A stretch of DNA of 45,813 nucleotides from Porphyromonadaceae bacterium (GCA_007280905.1 QYQM01000146.1:1-45813), one strand, 5' to 3'. Positions 27,058-37,045 are shown, counted from the stretch's first letter. Notes: generated by a model not told the origin, from the letters alone. Made by a program: numbers and translations.

Positions 27058-28299
27058 TTATTTCCCAAATATTGATTTGATCTGCTCAATGGAAACGCCC
27101 AGTACCTTCTGAGAAACCGCGCTCAGTTGTTCTTCGTTGCCAATAAAATGGAATATCCGCTGGGTATGGGTGAGGTTTTCTCCCGGGGCTAGAAAAGCTG
27201 CTGGAGAAGAGCTCTCCAATTCGTAAAACGGTCCCATCTGGGTGCCATCTGCCAAGGGTCCGTCGTTGTATGAATTGAGCACATCACCTTGAAAAGGTTC
27301 TTTTTGAATTTCCCAGAGTGAATTGATGTATCCGGAAGAAGTGGCAGGTTTGCTGAACTGAAGGATGGTCAGCACATTATTTATGGCATCATAACTGCCA
27401 GCCAGCGAAGTTGCACGCTTTTCCGATAGCCCGAGTTTGCTGCGGTGCTTGCCGTCAACTTTAAAATACAGATGACCATTAACGTATTTGATACGGTCGG
27501 CAGGGATTTCGCCGAAATAGTTGGTGGTGGCAATTTTTCCAAGGTTTTTTTCTTCTCCCTGAACATAAGGAATAACCACTGTTCCACGATCTGATGGATT
27601 GAGCATTCCCAGCATCCAAATACTTAAAGTCCCTGTTTCTTTGGTCCAGGGCTTTGTTCCGGCGTTCGTCAGGGTATTTGCGGATTCGAATCCCACCCAT
27701 TTTAAGCCTGAATCAGAAGTGATTCCGAGCATTTGGCTAAGATCAGAGGCCGACAATAATTTTACTTCCCGGCCGAGAGTCGCATCAATCCGGGTTCCCG
27801 AATAATTCTCGAGCTGCAGTTCTTTTTTCATCGACACTCTGGCACCACCGTGGGACACCAGAACCCAGGGTTCGTAATCGAGTCCGGCAGGAGTTTGCCA
27901 GTTTTCGAAAACCATTTTACTGCCAGGCTTAAAAAATATGGAAAACTGACCGCCTTCAGGACCCAGCCACATGCGGTCTTCTCCTCCATAGGGGTTGATG
28001 TGCGCAGCCAATGAATCGGTACTCAACGCCATGTAGTTGATCCAACCAAAACTGGTTCCGTCTAGTCCCAAAGCTGTACTCGTAAACACTTTGCCCTGAT
28101 ATTTTGGAGATACAATGACCTGTGCATCACCCTTTTCCAGGACAATTACACTATCCTTCGACCTCAGAAACTGAAGGTCGTAACCAAATGTTCCTTTTTC
28201 AAATTTCATTTCCTTTTTCCTTTCTTTATTCGAATTCTGATCACACGAAATAGTAAATCCAATGAGTGCCAGACTTGAGATGATCAAAGAAATTTTCAT
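27058..28299 (-). CDS. DUF6786-like lipoprotein (mutarotase-like fold suspected)
   Basis: From the ATG at 28299, which begins a proper signal ending in the lipobox FTISC, it has about 413 residues. Conserved words QVIVSPKYQGKVFTST, FGWINYMAL, INPYGGEDRMWLGPEGGQF and YFKVDGKHRSKLGLS match the Bacteroidota family DUF6786 as I recall it. The beta-rich pattern and the YGGEDRxWLGPEGG motif suggest a galactose-mutarotase-like sugar-binding fold. The function is uncharacterised; it may bind or epimerise a sugar at the outer membrane. It lies 11 bases upstream of copy 2 of the ~890-residue protein. Confidence 0.65.
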   Translation of the reverse strand: MKISLIISSLALIGFTISCDQNSNKERKKEMKFEKGTFGYDLQFLRSKDSVIVLEKGDAQVIVSPKYQGKVFTSTALGLDGTSFGWINYMALSTDSLAAHINPYGGEDRMWLGPEGGQFSIFFKPGSKMVFENWQTPAGLDYEPWVLVSHGGARVSMKKELQLENYSGTRIDATLGREVKLLSASDLSQMLGITSDSGLKWVGFESANTLTNAGTKPWTKETGTLSIWMLGMLNPSDRGTVVIPYVQGEEKNLGKIATTNYFGEIPADRIKYVNGHLYFKVDGKHRSKLGLSEKRATSLAGSYDAINNVLTILQFSKPATSSGYINSLWEIQKEPFQGDVLNSYNDGPLADGTQMGPFYELESSSPAAFLAPGENLTHTQRIFHFIGNEEQLSAVSQKVLGVSIEQIKSIFGK

Positions 28300-28327
28300 G
28301 ATTAAATAGTCATAAGTTAAATTCAAT

Positions 28328-29230
28328 TCATTGAAAATCAGCCATTGCCGGTTTTAAAGTTTTATCATCATACCAATACCAGACCACACCGAAAATCTCA
28401 GGTGGGCGCTGCGGCGCACCCGGAAATTCCTTCCATGATCCTTTTGTCAGCTTATTGTCTTTTGTGAAATGAACATGATGAATCAGTTTAACTTTTCCAT
28501 CGGTATACCACGATTCCCAAGGCCATTCATCCGAGTGGTCCATTGGCGGTAAAATGTATATCACCGGCCCGTCGCCGCCCAGGATATGAGGAATTACTAC
28601 CCACCGGCATTGCTGATAATAGGTTTTTGCCTTTGCAGAGAGTGGAGCAATCAAAACTTCTTCGGCATCGAAATCCAGTACCTTTGCCGCATCATAGATC
28701 CGTTCACGACGAAGTTGTTCCTGCAAAGTGGCTGGTTTATTCAAATTTCGAGGGTACAAGTCGTCTTCCTCAATTTTATACCAACGCGCGACTCCTTTTT
28801 CGGTTGGATCTTTTAAAGGATACAGCACCCAGGATTCTTTCCGGGTTATTCCCTGGTCATCTTTATACCATCTTTCCCAAGGGGTCCAGCCTGATTCCTC
28901 TTCCGGAGGCAAGGCGCTGATCATAATTCCTCCGCCTTCATGATAGCCAACCGACCAGCGATACCGGCGGTAATTATGATCAACCCTTTGGGCCAGCGGT
29001 TTCAGGTATTTATCGATATCCAAACCGATTTGACCGGCGGCCGCCAGCACACCGGCCGAACTCAGGCTGGCCAGAAAATCAGTATCAATCCATTCATTTA
29101 CGCCTGCTGCGGTTATTTTTTGGGATAAAGCTGCCGGCTCTGAGTTTCCCTTCCCCGGGCCTGTTGAGCAGGAGGAACCGCCCAACCACCAAATCAGTAA
29201 CACTATGGCATACTTATTCATGCAATTCAT
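28328..29230 (-). CDS. Lipoprotein of unknown function with two internal repeats
   Basis: This 300-residue protein has a lipobox GGSSC. I do not recognise a family. Two copies of a ~50-residue module are visible. The first, near residues 89-140, has RYRWSV, ISALPPEEESGW, PWERWYKDD and ESWVLYP. The second, near residues 215-275, has CRWVVI, IYILPPMDHSDEW, PWESWYTDG and GSWKEFP. The shared core is LPP-x(5-7)-W-x-PWExWY. Tryptophan- and proline-rich surfaces of this sort suit carbohydrate binding. An ATG at 29221 is an equally good start. It sits between the DUF6786-like gene (28 bases) and the broken GH116 gene (13 bases), in the enzyme operon. Confidence 0.6.
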   Translation of the reverse strand: MNCMNKYAIVLLIWWLGGSSCSTGPGKGNSEPAALSQKITAAGVNEWIDTDFLASLSSAGVLAAAGQIGLDIDKYLKPLAQRVDHNYRRYRWSVGYHEGGGIMISALPPEEESGWTPWERWYKDDQGITRKESWVLYPLKDPTEKGVARWYKIEEDDLYPRNLNKPATLQEQLRRERIYDAAKVLDFDAEEVLIAPLSAKAKTYYQQCRWVVIPHILGGDGPVIYILPPMDHSDEWPWESWYTDGKVKLIHHVHFTKDNKLTKGSWKEFPGAPQRPPEIFGVVWYWYDDKTLKPAMADFQ

Positions 29231-29243
29231 TCTTGATTACCAT

Positions 29244-30876
29244 TTAATTTTGAGTTGCATTAACCGGCATACCTGCCGTTTTATCATTCGCAGTCACCAC
29301 AAATTCTTCTGGTTTGCCATCCACAAATACCCTGGTCGTTTTGAATTTAGTAATACCCGTTCCGTTTAACGTAAAGCTGTTAAGATTTAATGGCCCATTC
29401 AGGGAAGTCAGTTTGACCGACTTATCCTGGCCATTATCGGCGATCTCAACCGTACCATAATGATAACCGTTCGACCAAAAATATTTTCCCGGTCTCGAAT
29501 TGAAATTCATACTCTTCTTTACGGCTGAGTAATTAAATCCGGTAAAAGCCAAAACGCCTCCCCAGGCTGCCATGGCGCGGGCATAGCGGTGGCCGTATTC
29601 TCCTTCATTGAACGGGTTGCGCTTGTTGCCATCAAAGCGGTCGCGAATGGCCTTGTAAACCTGTAATCCGGCATCCAATTGGCCCTCGTAGATCATGCCA
29701 ATCGCAGCACTGTATTCAAAACCAGTCATGATCTCGGTGTAATAAGGAAAAGGAAAATCCAACAATTCTCCTTTGGGATAGCTCGCCATGATCAATCCTG
29801 ATTCACCACCCAAACCAAAGCTTCTGAAGGTGTTAAAATGCTCGTTAAAATTGGTTATATAATTATACTTCATAATGCTTTGGAGGGTAGTCTGAACATG
29901 CGACTGGTCCAGGATATATCTGAGACCTGCCGTATGTGCCAGTTATACCTTCTTTTTGTATTGGGATAACAACATCATGATCATTCGCTGGCTTTCCAAA
30001 AGAAGCTTCATCATTCGGATGATCTGTCAGTTCACCATCTGCAATAAAATCATCCCAAAATTCCCTAAACGTCCAGTTCCATCCCAATTTTGCCCATGAC
30101 GTCCGGTAGGTAACGTTTTCATCAGATAAAGTTGTTAAGGCCATGGTGCCCCAGTTGATATCGTCCGTGTCTTTCCGAGTGGTATACATGTAGATACCTC
30201 TTATCGAGCCGGTTTTTCTAAACTCATTTTTATTTTCAATGGGCTTTCCACTCCACCCATCAACACCAATAAAGTTGGGGATCATGCCGCATAATGAAGT
30301 CTCGATGGGTTTATCGGAAATATTGGTAATGACATAGCGGAGCACCGCTACCGGAATCCCGCTTTTGTTTTCATCGCCCGCGATCAGCGGATTAAAGGCT
30401 TCCAATCTGATATTCAGCGGAACTTGTTTATGGCTGAAGGTGACCTGGGCCAAAGGATAGGCTGCCGCAAAGGCAGTTTCCTCAAAACGCGGGAACCCTC
30501 CGTTCAGGGCATCGGCACCCCAGTCGCCATAATACTCTTTAATCGGTACCGGTCCTTCCAGCACTCGTATGCTGGCTTCACCTCCTTGCGCCTTATAATA
30601 TATGGCGAAGAAAGGTCCGTTGGCGATCGTGGGTTGCACCAGTTTGAAGGCAGGCAGCCATCCGATTGCCCCACGGTTCATCAGTTCCCAATCGCGCAAA
30701 TCTCCCCGTCCTCCAATGGAAACGCCCCCTGTTCCGATACCTCCCAGGGGCATTGCCACTTCTGTAAGGTAAATTCCATTATATGATTTTAATACAGGCC
30801 AGTCTTTATTCAACTCTTGTGCCGTGATCTGATTACAGCATAGAATCAAACCTAATAGAAATATGTTTCTTATCAT
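29244..30876 (-). pseudogene. GH116-like enzyme, internal deletion (second copy)
   Basis: Two frames (30876-29863 and 29873-29244) are the two ends of a GH116/DUF608 protein like the intact copy at 32076-34616. The N-terminal part has a signal peptide, [33 protein letters not shown] and [11 protein letters not shown]-type sequence. The C-terminal part starts [11 protein letters not shown] and has [15 protein letters not shown] and [10 protein letters not shown]. About 300 residues are missing at the junction near 29870, including the counterparts of EGC, CTHVWNY and HNTMD that hold the catalytic glutamate and aspartate. The join is also out of frame. It cannot be an active hydrolase. Confidence 0.75.
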
Positions 30877-30897
30877 AGGTTTAGATTTTAGTGATTG

Positions 30898-30960
30898 CTA
30901 TTTGGTGCCTATTATTACTTTAACCTGATGTTTCTTTCCATCCTTAATAGGAGTGATCAT
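30898..30960 (-). pseudogene. Remnant C-terminus of a GH94-like gene
   Basis: A 20-codon open tail, reading TPIKDGKKHQVKVIIG before a stop, resembles the end of the intact GH94-like protein (IPVKDGNTHQVNVELG), with 9 of 16 residues identical. It begins 2 bases after the stop of the second GH172 gene. A GH94-like gene once stood between the second GH172 and the second GH116 and has been lost except for this end. Confidence 0.6.
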
Positions 30961-30962
30961 AT

Positions 30963-32049
30963 TTACCTGGGCCATCTGTCTTTAATCTCAGGAAATTTCG
31001 GGAATTTGTTATGTGGTTCCACTTGATACCAATAGGCAACAGAAGCAATATCATCTGCCAGAGCTCTGTATCCTTCAGGCTTTCCATTATACCAGCCTAA
31101 TGCCTGAATGGTCATTCGCAAATCTTTTTTAAAAAAGATTGGATCCATAATATGCCATCTATACAAGCTCCATTTTCTGGGTCCACCATCAGTAGCATCC
31201 TTGTTATTTAATGTATTGCCAACATAGGCTGTAGTATATATTTCCGGAAACCCATAACTGCCACAAAAATAATCTTCAGTTCCTGTGCCACAGATTGTTG
31301 GAAATTTATCATCCCCATCGATATAGAATTTAACTTCACCTTCACCAAACCATCCGGAATGCAGTTGGGTCCATGCCAGGAAAGTTCCAACGTATTTGCC
31401 TTGCCCTTTAACATTGTCCAGAATAGTATAATCAGGATTTGACGGATCAACTGTCGATTTTCTCCATTGGGCATGGAAATAGCCAATATTTTCAGGTATT
31501 TCACTTATAGCATAAGTTATTTGATAGGTAAGTAATCCTAATTCTCTTTCTCCCTCATTTGTAAATGTGATTTTTACATGCTTTCGAAATGGCATAGGCC
31601 AATAACAATTAAGTGCTGACATTGGGTTTACTATAACAGCTAAGGAATTAACCCGTGCAAAAATATCATGACCTACCATTTCCATTCCAACTTGTTTCAG
31701 TTGCCATCCAGATATGTTGAATCGTCCCGGGACCATCAACATCCATTATGGTAACAGTTACTCCCGGTTTAGGCTTAATAAAAGGACTGACTTTCCATCC
31801 CTGACCCAGGTGTTCGGCAGCTTTTGAAAAAGGCAGATTTGGATTGTTAACATCAGGTATTGCCATTCCTCCCTTACCCTTTTCTCCGGTCGGATTTTCC
31901 GGTGAAATCATACGGGTTTCAACATTCATCATTAATGGAAGACTGCCAAGACCAAAATTTAGTATTGGATCATTGAATTTCATTGTTTGCGCAAACAATC
32001 CGGGACATAATAATCCTGTCACTATAAAACCAAGAATAGTTTTTTTCAT
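30963..32049 (-). pseudogene. GH172 (DUF2961) short-type protein, internal deletion (second copy)
   Basis: Two overlapping frames (32049-31666 and 31742-30963) make one GH172-type protein. The first has a signal peptide (GLFAQ), a beta strand region and GPGTIQHIWMATE. The second continues GHDIFARVNS, CYWPMPF, GWFGEGEVKFYIDGD, CGTGTEDYFCGSYGF and YRWHIMDPIFF, where WFGEGE and GTEDYF carry the glutamates that are catalytic in the family. At about 31670 roughly 30 residues, normally including the DFF motif, are missing and the frame changes, so translation stops after residue 127. It lies 26 bases after the intact GH116 gene and appears to be a duplicated, decaying module. Confidence 0.72.
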
Positions 32050-32075
32050 TTTTCAGTCTCCCTGTTTTATAATCA

Positions 32076-34616
32076 TTATAGTTTTATGTTGAATACCTGG
32101 TTATCACCTGCCTGTAAAGTTTTAACGGCATTTAATGAAGATTTGCCCAGCCCTGGAACCGTTATTGATGAAATTTCCAGTTTGCCGTTCAATACATTCA
32201 ATTTCACTTGCTTTGCACCATCTTTTTGAGAAATTTCCACCGTTCCATAAGAATAACCATTGGACCAGAAGTAATTTCCAATAATGTTGCCGAATGTGAT
32301 TTCTTTAGTTACTCCTGAATAATGAAATCCGGTCAGAGCGAGCAAAGCTGACCAGCTGGCCATGGCACGGCCATAGTGATGCCCGCATTCAGCTTCGTCG
32401 AAAGGGCTTCTTTTTCTTCCGTCATAACGGTCCCGGATATTCTTAATACATTTCAATCCATCGTCTGTTTGTCCTTCGTAAAGCATACCTATAGCAGCCA
32501 CATATTCGAAACCTGTCATAACTTCAGTAAAATAAGGGAAGGGATTCACCGGTCTGGTCCTTGGATACGATGCCATCAGAAGTGCCGCTTCATCTGCGAA
32601 AGCATAACTCCTGAAACAATTGAAATGGTCCGACAGATCAGGTTGATAATTATATTTCATAATACTCTGCAGTGTGGTTGCCACATTTTCTTTCTGCACC
32701 AGGTATCCTAATCCACAAACATGAGCAAGGTACTGACCAACAAGCTGATCAACAAGACATCCTTCGCCAAGCTGATAGTCAGGGTTTCCATAATCTGTTG
32801 AACCCATTCCGACCAACTGCTCTGCAGGAATATCTTCTTTTTTAGGAACAATAACCTTATGTATATAATACTCCCCATTAAAAAGATTTTCATCGGTCCA
32901 CTTGCTGCCGCTTTCAAAAAGTTTTCTGCATTTCAGAGCCATTTCCTTGTCCTTCAAATAGGTTGACATTTCTTCCATGGCGCGCAATGCACCCAGATAC
33001 CATATTGTCATCTGTGGATTGGGACCATAATACTCCACATCCATCGTATTATGCTGAACACCTTCCATTACTCCATCCTGGTTTCCATCCCAGCCTCCTT
33101 TAATCCAGGCATAGCTTAATGCACTTTTAGCTTTGGGATAGAGCTCCTTTAAAAAGTGATCATCCCCGGATAGCTGCCATTCCCTGAAAAGCTTTATAAT
33201 GCAACCCATCTGACCATCGGCTGCCACTTTAGCAAAATCAGGTATATTGTCAAGGGGCAGCTTTACCCGAAAGCTCATCAGGCCATTGTCTTTGGTTGCA
33301 CGGCCAAATTCAACCTGACGGAATGTCCGCGCCAGATCCCCGAAAAGAAATGCCGTAGCGGTTTCATAATTCCATACATGGGTGCAGGTTCCAAAACAAC
33401 ATCCGGCTTTATCGCCGCATCCCTCCCATGCGTAAAAGTTCCCGTCAGAAAGGCGAAAACAGGTCTGGGTCCTTAAAGTGCTGACATTAAACAACGCAGC
33501 CTCTTTCACTTCAATTGGTATGTTGCTGTTACAGAATGCACTGACAAACTCAATGGTTTTATTCTCCAACTGCACCAGTTGCGGAACCGCTTTGGATGCA
33601 ACATCCCATGCACCGGCATACCTCGTGGTATAATAATTCTTCAAAGGCTTGGTTGCCCAGGCTGTCCTGTTAGGAAAATACCAGGTAATCAGGAATCTGA
33701 TGGTCTTTTTCGCATGGGCCGGCAGAATATCGCTGACGGCCAGCGAGGCCATCGGCTTATCGGAAATACTATCCTTTCGGTTCTCCAGTTGACCGTCTTT
33801 TGACAGATCATCCCAAAAGTCCAATATAGAGGAGCCCCATCGCTCGGGCAACCATGCGGTTCGATAGGATATATTTCCCTTTGATGTGGTCACAAGAGCC
33901 ATTTCTCCCCATTGGTCGGTTTTATTATCCACACCATCGGATGAAAATAGTATTCCGCTTAAGCCCTGATTCTTATTAAAAGTATTCTTATTACCTTTTG
34001 CCTTCCCCTGACTGCCGTCCTCTCCGATAAAATTTTGCATGGTACCGCAGACGCTGAATGAAATTTCCTTATTCGTGGTGTTTGTCAACTCAAAATCAAT
34101 TACAGCCATCGGGATGCTGCTATTGTCGATATCTCCCGGGATCAGGGGATTAAAAGCTTTGATCTTCACATCAACGGGTACCTGCGGGGTTTTCAGGTTA
34201 ACTTGTCCGAAAGGATAGGCCGCATCAAATGAGACTTCCCTGAAACGCGGAAGACCGTGATTGGTAGCGGTTGCCCCCGAATTTCCTTCATACAGATAAA
34301 ATGGAGCCGGACCTTCCAGTAATCGAAGGTCTTTTTTACCGTCGATCTCGGTAAAGAGAGTAAAAAATGCAGAAGTTTCCCTTCCTGAAGACGGATTGTA
34401 ACCCTTTGCCGGGCGGCTCATGATTTCCCAATCCTGCAGATTTCCCCTGCCACCGAGGGACACGGTGCCTGTGCCGATGCCTCCGAGCGGAAGCGCAATT
34501 TTGTAGGTATGTTCCAGATCGTATTTTTTCAGAACGGGCCATTCCGAACCGCTGGCATTTTCAAATTGAAATGCCGATAAAAACAGAATAATACAAAATA
34601 TTGGTAAAGTTTTCAT
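32076..34616 (-). CDS. GH116 family (DUF608) glycoside hydrolase
   Basis: This 846-residue exported enzyme has a signal peptide cleaved near NASGSE, an N-terminal beta-sandwich (about 25-320: WPVLKKYD, LGGIGTGTVSLGGRG, KAFNPLIPGD) and an alpha/alpha six-hairpin catalytic domain. AWEGC with CTHVWNYETA marks the likely nucleophile region, and QHNTMDVEYYGPN holds the likely acid aspartate. GH116 includes beta-glucosidases, beta-xylosidases and beta-D-arabinofuranosidases. It lies 101 bases after the intact GH172 gene in the same direction and is probably co-transcribed. Specificity is inferred only from this pairing. Confidence 0.85.
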   Translation of the reverse strand: MKTLPIFCIILFLSAFQFENASGSEWPVLKKYDLEHTYKIALPLGGIGTGTVSLGGRGNLQDWEIMSRPAKGYNPSSGRETSAFFTLFTEIDGKKDLRLLEGPAPFYLYEGNSGATATNHGLPRFREVSFDAAYPFGQVNLKTPQVPVDVKIKAFNPLIPGDIDNSSIPMAVIDFELTNTTNKEISFSVCGTMQNFIGEDGSQGKAKGNKNTFNKNQGLSGILFSSDGVDNKTDQWGEMALVTTSKGNISYRTAWLPERWGSSILDFWDDLSKDGQLENRKDSISDKPMASLAVSDILPAHAKKTIRFLITWYFPNRTAWATKPLKNYYTTRYAGAWDVASKAVPQLVQLENKTIEFVSAFCNSNIPIEVKEAALFNVSTLRTQTCFRLSDGNFYAWEGCGDKAGCCFGTCTHVWNYETATAFLFGDLARTFRQVEFGRATKDNGLMSFRVKLPLDNIPDFAKVAADGQMGCIIKLFREWQLSGDDHFLKELYPKAKSALSYAWIKGGWDGNQDGVMEGVQHNTMDVEYYGPNPQMTIWYLGALRAMEEMSTYLKDKEMALKCRKLFESGSKWTDENLFNGEYYIHKVIVPKKEDIPAEQLVGMGSTDYGNPDYQLGEGCLVDQLVGQYLAHVCGLGYLVQKENVATTLQSIMKYNYQPDLSDHFNCFRSYAFADEAALLMASYPRTRPVNPFPYFTEVMTGFEYVAAIGMLYEGQTDDGLKCIKNIRDRYDGRKRSPFDEAECGHHYGRAMASWSALLALTGFHYSGVTKEITFGNIIGNYFWSNGYSYGTVEISQKDGAKQVKLNVLNGKLEISSITVPGLGKSSLNAVKTLQAGDNQVFNIKL

Positions 34617-34717
34617 GATATATTATTTATTTGTTGAACTTAGGTAATACTTAATTAACTAATATGATTTTTTTGAACCGGAACAAATCCGGCAGATCAT
34701 TCCATACAGGTTGAGAA

Positions 34718-37045
34718 TTATTTCACCGGAATATCAAATGTAACACCACCCATAGTTGCTTCCCAAGGTTTATCATCCTTACTAATGCCAGAAATTACTA
34801 TAATATCACCAGGTTTGGCATTTGAGATATCAAAGAAATACCAATCGGGGACACGGTTGGATGTTGCCAGCGGAACCAGGCCGCTATCACCTCCATCTGA
34901 TTTAGCTACTCTGATGCTTTTTCCTAATTTATTAAAATCATCCAGATTATCTGTCATAATTCCCAATCTAAATACATTGGGGACAGGATCTTTAAGTCTT
35001 ATCTTCATTATTTCTGTTTCTTTATTTGCTTTACACTCAACCATAACTGCACCGGTAATTATGTAAATATCAGGTTGTTTAGGATCAACCAACCAGGAAT
35101 TAAGTAATACGGAATGCTTTTTACCAAATATCTTTACAGATTCTATAAAATCCGGCAAGGTTTTTACAGAGTCGTCCAGGAATTTTAAAGCTCTTCCATT
35201 AAATCGCATGCAGTATATCAGATAGTATCCGGCAGTTCCGTAAATATTATCCTGATCAGCATCCAGGGGTTTAAGATCTGCAGGTATACGCCAGGTCAGG
35301 TAATCGAGATGGTTGCCAACATGTTTTATTGAACCATCACCTTCCGGCTTTGTTGGTCCATTACTTGCCGGATCCGGATAAATAGTACCTGGCAAAATTT
35401 CCTCAGCTTGAGGATAATAATCAGGTAGAAGCCGCTTAACGGAGTTCTCTTCTGATTTTCTGTTACTTGTTGCATCCGGCCGGGCATACCAATAGGTGGC
35501 ATTAGAATAGGAAACTGTCGAATCATGCAACCAGGCTTCAACGTTAACATTCAATGCTGAATTAAAAGGGATTCCATCCAGGAGCCGGATGCGGGAAACC
35601 GTGGTGTAACCGCTCCAATCAGCCTTTCCCCTGGCATCGCGCATAGGAACAGAAATAAAGGGAGAGCTGAACTGATGGGCCATCCCCCAGGAATAGCCGT
35701 AATAGTCCTCCAAACCGGTCCCCAACTGAGACGGGAAAGTCTCATTATCCAGGTAAATCTTTTCATCACCCTCGCCCCACCAGCCTTTGGAAAAGGCATG
35801 TACGGTGAGTACATCTCCTGTATATACGCCTTTCCCTCCAATTTTAATATAATTCCAGTCAATGGGAGTTGATGTATTAATTGGAGCATCCTCATGCCAG
35901 CTTGAATGGAAGTACATGGAGTTTGCCTCCCAGGTATACGGAGAGGCTGCAATTTTCATCTCAACAGTTATGGGCCGGGAACCATGGTTTCTTAGCTGTA
36001 TGAAAGCGGATTGCTGGTAAGGCATCACCCAATTTGACTGTAAAACGCCATTCTCAGTTACCATACTTGCCCAATTCCTAACCGTTCGCAAGTAAACACC
36101 ACCCCCGAAAAACTCGGAGACAGGGCACCACACGGTTTCAACATTATCAAAGAAAAACTGCAGGACACTGGAACGCAAGGTCTGCTTATCAGGTTCAGAA
36201 TCATACCTGATCTGAATGGAACGAACTGCGTTGCTTCCGGCGGGCAGGTCAAGTTTCAGTGCTTCACCCGGTTGTATCGTCTGTTTTCGTTCAATAGTAT
36301 AGGTAAAGGTTTCGTGCTCCGTCAACTTTTTAGCAGTGCGCGCAATCGTTTCATGTGCACTATTATAGCCTTTCAAGCTGAATGACTCAACTTTTATCCC
36401 CGGATTGTAAAACCGGTAACCAATTATATAATAAAACGGATTATCGTCCAATGTAATTTTGCAGCTCTTTGAGAATGGAATGGGCAGGTAGAAGTTTGCT
36501 CCCATCTGTTTGGGATGGCCTACCGGCAAGCCATATTGCCAGCTCGAATCTCTTTCATCAGATGAGATGAAGGCAAAAGGTTCTTTAACGAATGACTTCC
36601 CACTCATCAGATTATGGCAATTCTCCTCTATTACAGGCTTTTCCATACCATCAATATAAAACCTGACAGTCCGGGTTTTATAAGTGTTTTCCAAGGGCAT
36701 CTCCCATCGAACTATACAACCGGGACCATTTTCGTCCATGATCACATATTCATCCCTTCCGTTATTGATTTCTTTCCGGATGTAGTATCCATAATCGATA
36801 TTATTAAACCAGGTTTTTGGGTCTTCCGGTCCTGTCTGGGTGCGATCCCAGCTGCTTAACTGTTTAAGGGTGTAATCTGGAAATTTGGTGATCGATTCCC
36901 GGTCAGTCATTTCGGTCAGCAAGGAGGTAAATGTCACCCTGTGAGAATCCTCATTTGATGCCTGCCGTTTCCCATTACAACTTTGCTGGGTAAGGATGGT
37001 GAGACAGGCAACCATCATCAGCAATACTTCAGCCCGGATTCGCAT
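34718..37045 (-). CDS. GH172 (DUF2961) long-type glycoside hydrolase
   Basis: This 775-residue lipoprotein (lipobox QQSC) has two jelly-roll halves typical of DUF2961: GPGCIVRWEMPLEN, RFYIDGMEKP, YLPIPFSKSCKITL, WWGEGDEKIYLDN and LGTGLEDYYGYSWGM. The glutamates in WGEGDE and GLEDYY correspond to the family's catalytic pair. A ~250-residue C-terminal extension with beta strands follows (VFRLGIM, IVISGIS). GH172 includes enzymes acting on alpha-D-arabinofuranosides and on difructose anhydrides. It is first of the enzyme run after the susD terminator, so it likely has its own promoter, although no TAnnTTTG was found in the 346-base gap. Confidence 0.85.
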   Translation of the reverse strand: MRIRAEVLLMMVACLTILTQQSCNGKRQASNEDSHRVTFTSLLTEMTDRESITKFPDYTLKQLSSWDRTQTGPEDPKTWFNNIDYGYYIRKEINNGRDEYVIMDENGPGCIVRWEMPLENTYKTRTVRFYIDGMEKPVIEENCHNLMSGKSFVKEPFAFISSDERDSSWQYGLPVGHPKQMGANFYLPIPFSKSCKITLDDNPFYYIIGYRFYNPGIKVESFSLKGYNSAHETIARTAKKLTEHETFTYTIERKQTIQPGEALKLDLPAGSNAVRSIQIRYDSEPDKQTLRSSVLQFFFDNVETVWCPVSEFFGGGVYLRTVRNWASMVTENGVLQSNWVMPYQQSAFIQLRNHGSRPITVEMKIAASPYTWEANSMYFHSSWHEDAPINTSTPIDWNYIKIGGKGVYTGDVLTVHAFSKGWWGEGDEKIYLDNETFPSQLGTGLEDYYGYSWGMAHQFSSPFISVPMRDARGKADWSGYTTVSRIRLLDGIPFNSALNVNVEAWLHDSTVSYSNATYWYARPDATSNRKSEENSVKRLLPDYYPQAEEILPGTIYPDPASNGPTKPEGDGSIKHVGNHLDYLTWRIPADLKPLDADQDNIYGTAGYYLIYCMRFNGRALKFLDDSVKTLPDFIESVKIFGKKHSVLLNSWLVDPKQPDIYIITGAVMVECKANKETEIMKIRLKDPVPNVFRLGIMTDNLDDFNKLGKSIRVAKSDGGDSGLVPLATSNRVPDWYFFDISNAKPGDIIVISGISKDDKPWEATMGGVTFDIPVK

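Noticed and set aside
34681-34700. CCGGA/TCCGG hairpin between GH172 and GH116 as terminator
   Set aside because: The stem is only 5 bases and no U-tract follows it on the - strand, so it should not end the operon.
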